64,000 nucleotides of DNA from Patagioenas fasciata (Eukaryota; Chordata; Aves; Columbiformes; Columbidae). Under the pieces are notes generated by a model. That model worked only from the letters and a program-made list of their open reading frames with translations. It did not search any database and was not told where the DNA came from. Location: assembly GCF_037038585.1 (NCBI RefSeq), contig NC_092541.1, positions 3,221,445-3,285,444 of the forward strand, written 5' to 3'. Position 1 is the stretch's first letter, and each line of letters begins with the position of its first letter. The position numbers and the translations under genes were made by a program. Positions 1-9,870 of the stretch are shown piece after piece.

Positions 1-153
1 AAGACAGATAAAACCATTCCCGACTCTGTGCCAAACTGGACTTGGGACGTGTGGAATCGCCACGTCCAGAAACAAACAAACAAATTAAAAATAAACTAAA
101 AACCATCATCAGAACATCTGGTTCTCTTACGGTTGCTGGGTCCAAACACTCAC

Positions 154-563
154 CTTTGCTGCCCGTGATCACAGGAATGTTGCGGGGGCGAGAGCGGCAG
201 TCGAAAATGATGGGTTTCTGTACCCAGGGGATGAGGAAGTGGGTACCTTCCCCCACCACCACGTCCTGGACCCCACGGAACCGGTCAAAGATGACGGCTC
301 TGTGTCCCGCGTCAACTAGAGGAGGAAACAGCGCGTCAGGCTTGAGTGTAAAACAGCCCAGTGAGGCCTCGGCTCTATTTCCCCCAGTGCCATTAGCAAG
401 AAGAGCACAGAGCAGCCAAGATACTGACAAAGAACACCCGGCGTGAACTGGAAGCACTCAGCTTGTCCCACTCACCGTTGTACAGGGCAGAATTGACAAC
501 TCCACCTGCCACGGCCAACCCCAGGCCGAGCTTCCCCAGGCTCTCAAACACCTTCGCAGCCAT
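154..563 (-). CDS. PHB1: PHB1 (prohibitin), first two coding exons; gene continues off the left edge
   Basis: Prohibitin 1 assembles with PHB2 into ring complexes in the mitochondrial inner membrane that scaffold proteases and support cristae and respiratory-chain stability. On the minus strand the start codon is at 563-561, and the first coding exon runs from 563 down to 476. It encodes 29 residues beginning [20 protein letters not shown], followed by the first base of a valine codon, and a GTGAG donor follows at 475. The next exon runs from 315 down to 154 after a CTAG acceptor. It encodes [18 protein letters not shown] and ends at SKAK-like ...VITGSK plus one base before GTGAG. Phases join perfectly. 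The hydrophobic stretch at residues 10-28 is the membrane anchor, and the SPFH/band-7 domain begins in the second exon. About 84 of roughly 272 residues are present. Residues are nearly identical to human PHB1 as remembered. The remaining exons lie to the left of base 1. Confidence 0.97.
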
Positions 564-601
564 TTCACACCTCCCGGTCCAGCCCCTTCGAAGAGTCCCA
601 C
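564..601 (-). other. PHB1: PHB1 5' UTR part of exon 2
   Basis: On the minus strand a TTTTTGCAG acceptor ends at 602, so the exon carrying the start codon begins at 601 and has 38 untranslated bases. This means PHB1 has a separate non-coding first exon further upstream, as in mammals. The acceptor is clear; the exon structure is inferred from it. Confidence 0.75.
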
Positions 602-1130
602 CTGCAAAAACCCACCGGCCCGTTAAAACCGCGTTGCTCGAGGCCGAGGGCTCCGTGTGCGGGCAGTGCCCCCGGCAGCTCTTCCCTGCTCGGCTCCGGC
701 CCGCGGCCCCGCACACACTCTGGTCCCCCGCAGGGCCCCGCCGCACCGCCCCAGCTCCCCGCTCCCGGCCCCTTCATACCCGGACATGCGTCGGCCGCCT
801 CCCGCAGCCCCGACCCCCCAAGGCCTCCGGCTGCCCCTGCCGGGTCCCGCTCCCTCGCAGGCCTCTCACCCCCGGGACAGGCGCTCCGTGGGCCAAGGGC
901 CCACTCCCACCCGCAGGCCACAGCTCAGCCCCCTCCATCCCAAAGACCGCGGGACCTACCGGGACCTACCGGGATTTACCGGGATCTCACGGTTCTCCCG
1001 CCCCCCACACCCGCCCGCTCCCCTGCCGCCGCGCCCCTGACCTCCACATGAATCCCCGGCCGCCCGCCCCAGCGCGCCTGCGCGCCTCGCCAATAAATCC
1101 GCTCCTCATTGGCCTACGTCTCTCCCCGCG

Positions 1131-1149
1131 GCATTCTGGGACTTGTAGT
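1131..1149 (-). promoter_or_regulatory. ZNF143/Staf (SBS) binding motif
   Basis: The minus strand reads ACTACAAGTCCCAGAATGC, an almost perfect copy of the ZNF143 site ACTACAANTCCCAGNNNGC. This motif marks many housekeeping and bidirectional CpG-island promoters, where it is also bound with THAP11 and HCFC1. The match is seen directly; binding is inferred. Confidence 0.8.
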
Positions 1150-1178
1150 CCTACCGGGCCCCTCCCGCTGCCGGGCGG

Positions 1179-1197
1179 CATACAACTCCCGGCGAGC
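1179..1197 (+). promoter_or_regulatory. ZNF143-type motif, opposite orientation
   Basis: The plus strand reads CATACAACTCCCGGCGAGC, which keeps the TACAANTCCC core and the terminal GC of the ZNF143 consensus. It lies 30 bases from the stronger copy at 1131-1149 and points the other way. Confidence 0.6.
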
Positions 1198-1263
1198 CCC
1201 GCGGCGGCCCGGCCGCTGAGCAAGGCCGCTCTCTATTGGCTGCGGCTCACCGCTGCCCGCAAG

Positions 1264-1282
1264 GCCTCTCGGGAGCTGTAGT
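1264..1282 (-). promoter_or_regulatory. ZNF143-type motif, third copy
   Basis: The minus strand reads ACTACAGCTCCCGAGAGGC, matching the ACTACA, TCCC and terminal GC positions of the ZNF143 consensus. It is the most upstream of three sites within about 150 bases of the PHB1 promoter. Confidence 0.65.
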
Positions 1283-1299
1283 CCCTGCGGGGGGAAGCC

Positions 1300-2210
1300 A
1301 CGTGGGTGCCGGGCTGTCCCCGCCGCGCTCCGGGCACGGGAGACAACGGCGGGGCCGGGCCGGGCCGGTCCAGCACCGAGCACAGGGGCAGCGGGGCCGG
1401 TGGCGGGTGGAGGGTTTTGGCGATGCTGAGGCGGGGACCCCGGGCTGCGGCCACATCCCGCGCCTGCCCGCGGCACGGCCCCCGGGGCGGGACGCACCCG
1501 CCGTGCGCTCTGTCCCTGTTGGCGTGAGAAGCCCCCCGGCCCCCGGGGCAGCCCCCGACCCGCTGCAGACAAAGGCCCCTTGTTCCCCGCCGGTATCCCG
1601 CTCCGGCCCGCGCCCCGCGAGCAGCTCGGCGGTGCCGCTAGAGGGAAGCAGCGCCCGCCCGTCCGACCCACGGATCCTCATCAAATGGGAAAAAAGAAAG
1701 AGGGGGGAAATGAGAACCCCACCCGCTGCCCAGGAAGAGCCCAGAGGAGCCGCCTTGTCCCGCGCAGCCCCGTCCTGTTCCCACCGTGCACCCTCCCCGT
1801 GTCCCCGCTGAAGAGGAGCAGCACGAGGTGTTTGGTGTGGCCAGATCTGCCGGGGCCCCCCTGGATCCCAGTTGGAATGGGGGTGCCCCACGGACCGCGA
1901 CCAAGCCCTAAAAGCTGCCCCAAGCAGGACCGCTTTGCAGTCACTGGTCCCCAAACCTCACGGTGCTGCAACCTCATTTGGGGTCAGATCCTGACAATCC
2001 TCAGCTGCCGCAAATGAGAAGCACGAAGCTGAATTTTGGGTGCTTCTGCACCCCCTCAGCCACATCCACCCCGGAGCATCCACCTCCAGCCCAGCGGCAG
2101 CACCAGCCCCACGGCCCAGCACCGGCCCAGCGCAGCCCCCCGGGCCGCTGGGCTTCCCCCAGGATGACTTCGTCCCAGGAGGCTTCTATTGACTTGCATC
2201 TAATCCAATA
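1300..2210. other. GC-rich intergenic flank of PHB1, no gene seen
   Basis: The CpG-rich composition continues to about 1680 and then falls. Several overlapping open frames occur on both strands, but none resembles a known protein, none has convincing splice sites, and they are expected from low stop density in GC-rich DNA. A plus-strand transcript divergent from PHB1 is possible given the symmetric ZNF143 sites, but nothing here demonstrates one. Confidence 0.5.
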
Positions 2211-2212
2211 AC

Positions 2213-2345
2213 AACAGCCTAATTGGTGACAAAGCCGCGGCTATAAACACCGAGAGATTTATTCCCTTTTGACGTGAGATTCACACAGGACACAATTCAA
2301 TTATTAAACTTGGGATTTATGGAGCTGGGGCTTTGTACCACCCGC
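2213..2345. promoter_or_regulatory. Candidate conserved non-coding element
   Basis: An AT-richer island within GC-rich flank contains CTAATTGG, a CTATAAAC stretch, TGACGTGA (CRE-like) and CAATTATTAAAC. Such islands in avian microchromosomes often mark constrained enhancers. This is inference from composition only. Confidence 0.3.
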
Positions 2346-3417
2346 CTGGCATCTCCCCACGCTTTGTATTTCATCACAGCCGTTGTGGGTGCGTTGACTG
2401 CTGGGTTTGTGCAGCCCTTTCCCTTTCCATTGCCACAGAAAATGAGTGTTTCCCATTCACGCAGAAGATGGAAAAAGGCTCACGGCAATGGGGATTTTTG
2501 GCCAGGTTTTAGGGTGGGAGCCCCGGGAGCCGCCGGGTTGGAGCCGGTGACACCCGCACGGCGAAACCAGAGCAAAATGGGTCCTTTGTGTGGGGAATAT
2601 CTGGCGGGTGATTCAGCCAGGGCTGACGCCGGCGGTACGGGCTGGCATGCTGCTTGGCGACATGTAGGGACCCACCATGTGTCCCCACCACCCGCTGAGA
2701 CCGTCCCTGGCTTTGTGAGCTGGGGGACATGGCACAAACCCTTGGTGACCGGTGACTCGATGGGTTTGGGATGGAGCTGAGGGGCTGAACAGCCCTGGAG
2801 CAGCCAGGAGCATCCTGTGCTCCAGGGAACCAGGTGAGGGTGGCCATGGAGGTGCACCCCAAAACGGTGCCAGGGGCCTGGGAGTCTGGAACCCCACAGC
2901 TGGGTGGTGAGGGATCGGCTCTGGTCCCAGGGCTGTGAGCTGCACCCCTCACTTGAGTCTCTTAACGAGGCCGTTACCGTCCACCACATTTTGGGGGGAC
3001 ATTCCTCCAAGGGGCAGAGAAACGGCAGCTTCAAGAAGTGGCTCATTGTCCTCAGGCGGTGGCAGCCCGGCCCAGCCGCGGCCACCGCTCATGGGAACAA
3101 AAAGCCTCCTCTTCTGCAGCCCCTGCAACCGGCAGCCCTGCCCGCCGCTGCCCCCGAAAAATTTATGGCATGAAGTTTGCAAACGGCAGAGAATCCGAGC
3201 GCTCGGCGGGCGGTGACCCCGGGGACGTGGGGCCACAATGCGTCGATCCGCACGGGCTGAAAACGGCTTTTGGCAGGAATGACATTTTCCAACCCAAAGC
3301 CTCGGTCTGTTTTGCAGGGGCGGGATGGGGCTGATGCTGCTGCCCCGTTCCCACCCGCCCAGCCCCGCACGGGGGTCCCAGCCCAAACCGCGGCGGCTCC
3401 AGCCCCGCGCCCGGCGC

Positions 3418-3690
3418 GTAACCCAGTTAGTCTCAATAAGCATTTAAATTAAATTAGTTAAACTACATTAAACCCCTGCGAGGACACGGTTCAGAGTGGA
3501 AACGGTCTTAATGTGATTTCAGCTGACTTCCCTGCCACAATTTGCAAGTCAGAGAAATCGAATTAAGGCTGTTTTCGTTCTGAACTCTGTCCACACAGGC
3601 CCGTAATGCAGTTTAATTAATCTGCTTTAAAAGTGAGCCTGTCTTTCATTCGGGCAACTTCGCCTGACTCACCCTGGAGAAGCAAAACCC
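3418..3690. promoter_or_regulatory. Candidate conserved enhancer, homeodomain-rich
   Basis: A sharply bounded AT-rich block lies between GC-rich sequences. It contains repeated homeodomain-type cores (ATTTAAATTAAATTAG, TTTAATTAATC, GAATTAAGG) and GCTGACTTCC. No coding potential is visible. It resembles a developmental enhancer more than neutral DNA, but no alignment was possible. Confidence 0.4.
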
Positions 3691-4134
3691 ACCCCGGGCA
3701 GGCACGGGGCTCGGCTCCATCTTTGGGCACGGGGAGCCCTGGAGGGTTTAGAGAAAACCAGAATTATCCCTAATCCCATCACGGGATAATCCGGGGTCAG
3801 GCCCGGGGAGCCGGAGCGCCCGGCAGCGCCGCGGGCACCGGGACCGGTCCTGGGCGCTCTGCGATCGTTATCACCCGTTAACCAAGTTTGCTCTTCGGGA
3901 GCGAGCGGCTGGAAGCGGCCGCATTAACCCCGCACCGGGGAGGGGTCGGAACCGCCGGGGGGGCCGGGCCAGGGGCAGCCAGCCCCCCAAACCCCGCAGC
4001 CCCTTCATCTGCCCCGCACCCTCCAGCCCCTCCGCAGTTTGCACTGAATTTGCGCTGCTCTCCGGCCCCAAAACCCGACCCGGGGGGTCTGGGTGCTCCC
4101 CCGGTGCGGGGGTCGCTCCCATCGCAGCCCGTTT

Positions 4135-4335
4135 TCTCTGCAAAGGTAAAATGGTATGTCCATAAAGCAGCCCCAATTAAAAGGGAGTTAATGACTTAAT
4201 GAATCATAACAAAATCTGCTTGCATTAGCACACGAACCGTTGACCCTCTCGGGTTGTGGCTATCAGCTCTTTAATTGCAATCCTTTTTATTTCCTTCCCA
4301 GCAAATTGGCTGCTCGCTAAGGGTGTTGGGGAAGC
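4135..4335. promoter_or_regulatory. Candidate conserved enhancer
   Basis: This AT-rich block contains CCAATTAAAAGG, GTTAATGACTTAATG, TTTAATTGCAATCC and CAAATTGGC. A related short island with TTTAATTGC and CAATTAGTC lies at 4575-4625. The surrounding 3750-5150 is otherwise GC-rich and shows no gene. Function is inferred from composition and motif density. Confidence 0.35.
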
Positions 4336-5254
4336 GGTGGGGGCTCTGCAGGGCGGGGGGCAGGTAAAGCCCAGCCTAGAGGGGTGGGCCCCCCGCACCC
4401 CACCCCGCACAGACACCCCAATAACACTCGGGCTCTGTCTGACGTCTCCCCTTCCCCTTCCTTCCAGGGTCACCCTCGGTCGTTCGCGGCCTCCCCCAAC
4501 CCTCCGCACCCCCAAAAAGGTGGGGGCTGCATCCCGGGGAGTCCCGAGGGGGTCAGGGAGAGGTCGGGGGTGTTTTAGTCTTCCTGTAATGTCTTTAATT
4601 GCTCATCTATTCAGTGCAATTAGTCGCAGGTGCTTGCTCTGCCTGCGTGACCCCGGTGGGGGCCGCTCCAGCCCGGCCAAGGGCAGCTCATCCCCGGCAC
4701 CCCCCGGGCAGGAGGGGGAGATGCTGCGCTGCAGCCCCCCCCGCGAATAGCAGCCGGAGCATCCTCAGCCCGGCCAGGACCGCGCTGAGCCCCGGGACGA
4801 GGGTGCTGAGCCCCCCGGGGAAAAAAGCCCCCCCGCTTTCCGCTGCCTCGGAGCGGGCAGGAACGGAGCCCGTGGCTGCCGAAGGGAAACAATCCGGTGC
4901 TTTGTGGCCGTGGACAAACCCCCCCACAACCCGGAACGGCGGCGGGGTCAGGGGGCCCCGGACCGCGGGAGTCGGGGCAGGAACCGGCAGCGAAAGCCGG
5001 GCGGGGGGCGCAGCGCTGGGGGGTCACAGGTGTGGGGTCACCCAGCCCTGCTCTGTGCCCACAGCACAGCCTGCCCAGCCGGGCAGCCCATGGGGGGTGG
5101 CAGCCGCCCCTCCGTTGCCTCCAGCCCTTCCCTGTAGCTCCTCCAGCTGCTAAAAGGCCGGGGGGGTCTGTGCCAAATGCATCCCCAGCGCACCCCAGGC
5201 ATCACTCCCCCCATGGCTCCATCCCAGCGCCTTCATTCCCTGGCACCGTTCGCA

Positions 5255-5400
5255 ACCGGGAGCTCTCGGAGATTGAACCTTTTGCTGCCTGTTTCTCCAT
5301 CCACCCCAATCTCAAAGCACTTTAACTGTCTGCCGATTGATCCCCTGAATTCCCCGCTGACACGCGTAATGTTTGATTTGCGGATACTGGGAAAGAGGCA
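5255..5400. promoter_or_regulatory. Candidate conserved non-coding element
   Basis: This moderately AT-rich stretch has CACTTTAACTG, ATTGATCCCC, ACGCGTAATG and TTTGATTTGCGG, flanked by GC-rich DNA. No gene is visible. The evidence is composition only. Confidence 0.25.
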
Positions 5401-8200
5401 GCTCGGGGGCTGCGCGGATCCATCCTGAACGCGGCTGCGCTCGGGTCGCGGAGCGTCAGGGAGAAGATGCTGAGAAAGCCGGTTCTGCATGGGCTCGGGG
5501 TGGCCGGAGCAGAGCGGGGGTCTCTGGGGCAGCCCCCAGGGCTCAGCCCCCAGTCTGGCTCCCAGGCCCCCGCAGCAAAGTTCACGGTCACCGAAAGCTG
5601 TTGCTGAAACACCCCCAAAGCTGGGAGGGCAAAGGCACAGCCTGATTTTGCGCTGTGGAGAACCTGCTGAACTGGGATGGACCTGGGGGGCTCTGGGAAA
5701 ATCACCCCCCTCTGGTTCCCTGTTCCTGATGCTCTTGTCCCCAGGATAACTCCTGGCTGTCCCTGGATCTGGCCGTGCGATGGGGCCACATTCTGCCCCT
5801 TCCCCGCTTTGCAACAGGCAGAGCTGCAAAGCTGCCCCAGGTGCGGGCGCCGGAGCGGGTGGGAGGGAGCGAGCGGGATGTAATGAGGTCCCTGAGCTGC
5901 TGATGTTCCAAATGCACCATCCATCTATGTTTCATTCTGCACGCAGAGCGCTGCACCCTGCTCCCGGGAGGGCTCGTCTGGAGAAGCCCATAAGTGCTCT
6001 GCGGTTTCTTTTCAAACTCCCTGACAGCAACCAGGGACCTCCAGAGCAAAACCACCTCCGGGGCCCAAGCCAGAGGGGACCCCCAGGGACCCCCACAGCC
6101 GCAGCGCCTGCATCAGCACTGGGGATGCTCTGGTGGGACACCAGCACCTTCCAGGGAAACAAGCATGGAAGGAGCAGCTCCTCCCCAGGAGCCCCTGGCC
6201 ACCAGGAACCCCTCCAGGGAACCCTCTGGAGAAGTTCGTGTCCGGGGCTTGAGCACCCCAAGTGGCTTTTCCAAGGGCTTTCCAACAATGAACAGGCTCT
6301 GGAACCCTGTGTGCCCCAGAAAATCTGAGCTCGAGGATGAGAGTGAAGATGGGGGTGTGCACAAAGACAAATCTCGTCCAGAGCCACTCGTTGTCTGCCT
6401 TAGAGACCCTCAGCCAGGGACGGACGTGCCTTCCTCCTCCTGGGCGATGATTCAGCCCATCTAAGACATAAATTGTCCCCGGAAGATTCCTGTCCCTCTT
6501 ATCGACTGGAAGGAGACCAGAGCAGCTACATTATTCATCGAAGTATCTCAGTCCGGTGCCCGAGGTGAAGATGCCGCTTCCAGAGCACACAGCAGGCACC
6601 TCGCTGTGGGTTTAAGCCTTGACAGATGGGTCAGAGAGACCCAAGCCAGGCTCAGCCCCTGCTCCCGGGGGCTCATTGAGCTGCAGCTCTGCTGCTGATG
6701 GGGTCACCACCACCCACCGAGCACCCTGGGGAGCAGGATATGGCCCGAGGGGCTCAGCGCTGACACATGGATTGAACAGGGTGAAGCCTCCAGCTCCTCG
6801 CAGGCCCTGGGCTGAGCGGGGGCAGCTCCAGCCCCCATTTCCCAGACAGATGCAACATCCTCCCGAGCATCTCCGTGCAGGAAACAGCCACGGATGGACG
6901 AGGCTCCCTGCAAGGAAAACTGCTCCGGGTCGTCTGGTCAAGGCCAGGTCTGAGAGCTGGTTAAATAACTCCAGAGCATCATCCACCGTGAAGAAAGATA
7001 ACAGCGATCCCCCCGGCTTCTCAGCTCGCTCTGGAGCAGGTTGCACACGGGGAGCCCAGGGAGACAGCCGGCACGGCTCGAGGCCATAAATCAACCTCCA
7101 GGGTTCCTAATGGGACCCTGATTTATCTCCTGCCTCTGTCTGAACTAATTGAGTTCATTCCACTCGGTGATTCATGCCATGGAAATGGGTTCCAGAGAAA
7201 ATGGGACCTCGAGCAGCTTCAGCAAATCCCTCGCTTTGTTAGCCAGGGAGCCCTAATGCTTTTAGAACAAGGAGAATTCAGGCGCAGCCCCCAGCCCCTC
7301 GCTTGGGTTTCAGCTGCGTCCATCCCCTCCGGCTGGGGCTGCCAGCAGCACCCATAGGGCAAAACAAGGGGGGTTGTGGCCCCCAGCCCTGTTGGGGGGA
7401 CAGGAGGTGGTCTGGGAGGGTGAGGAGGGAGGTGGGGGAAGGACAAACCACCCTGAGCTTCTCCTGCAACCCCCCCGAGCAGCAGGAGAGGCAGAATGGG
7501 GGCTTGGTTTCATTCTTTGCAACTGCACAGCAGGATGCTCGTCCCCAGGTCAGCCCAAAACGCATCCCAGGCTCACACCTGCCCTGCCCGCTGAGCATCC
7601 CACCCTCCTCATCCTCCTCCTCTCCATCCCGCGGCATCAGGAGCGTTTCTCCAAACCTCCCACCTCTCCCGGCCCAGCAGAAACTCATCCCAAAGTGCAG
7701 GCGAGGAGATGGCGGGGCCGGCGGCTCCCGGGCACGCGCCAGCGGGTTTGTGGTGCCGTTGGAGCAGCCGAGGGGACGCAGGGGACGCTGCTGGTGGCAG
7801 GAGCGCCGGTAATGGCTTGTTTGCTTTCAGCACGTCTGGCGTGTCCCCGGGGAGTCTCGGCCTCGCAGCCCAGACATCCCGCCCTGCTCCTCCCCGGCGG
7901 CGAGGACGGGGCTGTGGGGACGGGGCTGCAGGGACATCGGAGGCTCCTGCACCCATGTGTCCCATCCCGTGTGTTCCATCCCGTGTGTTCCGTCCCGTGT
8001 GTCCCATCCCATGGCCACACATGGGACCTCTAGAGTCAGCAGCCCTGGGGGATCCACCACGCGCATCCCGAGTTGCAGTTGTGTTTAAAGCATCCCGGGG
8101 CCACTCGCCTCAGCCACACTGCATCCACACCCTGGGGGTGTCACCCCAAAACAGGCACCGTGTCCCCCGAGGGCCGTTCTGCTCCCCTGCCAGCCCAGCC
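5400..8200. other. Intergenic DNA with weak candidate elements, no gene seen
   Basis: The stretch is mostly GC-rich and unremarkable. A small AT-richer island at 6445-6565 (ATGATTCAGCCC, ACATTATTCATCG) and another near 7085-7290 could be regulatory. Open frames here are interrupted, overlapping and unlike known proteins. Confidence 0.4.
7956..8013 (+). repeat. Short tandem repeat, 15-bp unit
   Basis: About four copies of a unit close to GTGTTCCATCCC lie in tandem, varying as CCCATCCC, TTCCATCCC and TTCCGTCCC. Confidence 0.75.
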
Positions 8201-8204
8201 TGCC

Positions 8205-8600
8205 ATTGCAAACGCCAGCTGCTGTTCTTTATCGCTGTCATGTTCTGGACCTCATTAAACCCCTTCTAGAAGCCAGAATAAAATTGCCTTTACTAATTTC
8301 CTCCCTGTCCTCGGTGTTGTTTACTTACTTGGAGAATTCCAGCAGGTCTGAAAGGCCCCACGTCCCCGCGGAGACAGCGCTGCTCGTCCCAATCTGATTA
8401 CCCTTATCCAATTGATCTTCATTTATCTGACCTTTATAGAGCTCTCACCTGATTTCCAGAGCACAAGACATTTGCAATGTGCGGTTTCCATCCTTCCCTC
8501 CCTGGTTCTGCTCTATACGGGCACACGATTCCCAGCAAGAAGTCACTGAACCCGTCATAACCCACAGGGAAAGAGTTAATTAAAAAACCAAACACTGATG
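8205..8600. promoter_or_regulatory. Candidate conserved non-coding block
   Basis: This AT-richer stretch contains TTGTTTACTTAC (forkhead-like), CTGATTACCC, TTATCTGACC (GATA-like) and GAGTTAATTAAA. No coding potential is seen, and no alignment was available. Confidence 0.3.
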
Positions 8601-9233
8601 GAGTTGATTGGGCTGAAGGGGCAGGAGCTGGGCTGGGCAGGGCGTTGTGGGGACAGAACTGTGAGCACCATGCAGATGGGGATGTATGGATTCTATACGT
8701 GCAGCGGTGCTGCGTTAGCAGGAGGGGGAGCGGGGCAGCTCCTGCAGCTGCTCCCGGCTTTGCTGGCGGCTGGCTGATTTGCATTGGGAATGAAGGCAGC
8801 AATTAGTTCGGCTCATCATCGCACAGACTGAGAAATTAGCTCCCTCCTGCTTCAATCACAGTTGCTGGGAAGAGGCTCTGGGGACACCGGGGGGGAGGTG
8901 GCCGATCCCATACGGGTGAAGTGCAGGAAGCCTCAAGCACCCACTTTGCCCATGCAAGAAGCCGGACCCAGCCCCAGTTTGGGGTTTCCCCAAGGACGGG
9001 GGCTCCTGTGTCACCCTCCTGCCCAACCCTCCCCACTTCCGAAAGTGCAGAGGCAGGAGCTTGGGGGTTTCCTGGAACAATATTCCAATAATGCTGAGAA
9101 AAGTCTCACTTTTACACCATGTGCAATGCCTTTGTCCCCCCAACATCACCTCCTGCCTCCCATCTGCCTTGAAGTCCCCAGTTCCACCCAGCTGAGCTCA
9201 GGCCCTGCTGGGAAGGGGAGGATGAGCCGGGGG

Positions 9234-9505
9234 TGTTGAGCTGGGGATGGTGAGCTTGGGGTGCTGAGCTGGGGGTGCTGAGCCAGGGATGCTGAGCTGA
9301 GGATGCTGAGCCGAGGATGCTGAGCCGAGGATGCTGAGCCAGGGAAGCTGAGCCGGGGGAGCTGAGCTCAGGGTGTTGAGCTTGGGGTGCTGAGATGAGG
9401 ATGCTGAGCTGGGGATGCTGAGCTGGGGGTGCTGAGCCGGGGATGCTGAGCTGGGGGTGCTGAGCCGGGGATGCTGAGCTGGGGGTGCTGAGCTGAGGAT
9501 GCTGC
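9234..9505 (+). repeat. Minisatellite, about 15-bp unit
   Basis: About 18 diverged tandem copies of a unit near GGGATGCTGAGCTGG cover this stretch, with variants GAGGATGCTGAGCCG and GGGTGCTGAGC. Units differ in sequence and by small length changes, so the array is not recent throughout. Open frames crossing it are repeat artefacts. Confidence 0.9.
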
Positions 9506-9624
9506 AGCGCGGAGCGGTTGCCATAGGGACGGGATGTCGAGCAGCAGCTCGGGCGTGTTCACAGCCCTGCCCTGTTCTCCCTCCCGATGCCTCCACCAGA
9601 GCCCGGAGCCTCGCTCCGTCCTTA

Positions 9625-9870
9625 TCGATGCCATGACGGATTTGACATCCATTTCCTCCTAACAGCAGAATTCTTGATCCATCAGCAACAAAAGTGAATC
9701 AATCAGTTCCCAAAAGCCGGGCTGGTGAGAAGAAAGCCAGCCCTGGCCCTGGCATGTGGAATTAATCAATATTTTAAGCAGAAAAATATTGATAATGTTG
9801 CTGCTGCAAACATATTTATGTCCTTTATTATATGTGCCACGAGGAGCGATTCTCTCCCCCCCTGCCTGGC
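9625..9870. promoter_or_regulatory. Candidate enhancer containing an ONECUT-like palindrome
   Basis: An AT-rich island follows the minisatellite. Its core is a perfect 11-base inverted repeat, ATCAATATTTT at 9765-9775 and AAAATATTGAT at 9783-9793, separated by seven bases. ATCAATA is the core of the ONECUT/HNF6 site, so the two arms give two oppositely oriented sites. Further AT-rich sequence and a CATATTTATG stretch follow. Regulatory function is inferred. Confidence 0.4.

Larger units (their letters stand above)
860..1290 (-). promoter_or_regulatory. PHB1: PHB1 CpG-island promoter and probable non-coding exon 1
   Basis: This stretch is very GC- and CpG-rich. On the minus strand it contains two CCAAT boxes, seen as ATTGG on the plus strand near 1109 and 1235. 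It also holds three matches to the ZNF143/Staf motif described separately. Minus-strand donor-like sites are found near 990-951 (GTGAGATCC, GTAAAT, GTAGGT, GTAGGT) and at 869 (GTGAG). The first exon therefore probably lies between about 1110 and 990, but neither its start nor the donor used can be fixed from sequence alone. A TATA box was not seen, which is usual for a housekeeping promoter. Confidence 0.6.

Noticed and set aside
42-446. Plus-strand frame across the PHB1 region
   Set aside because: It is the antisense shadow of PHB1 coding exon 3 and the neighbouring introns.
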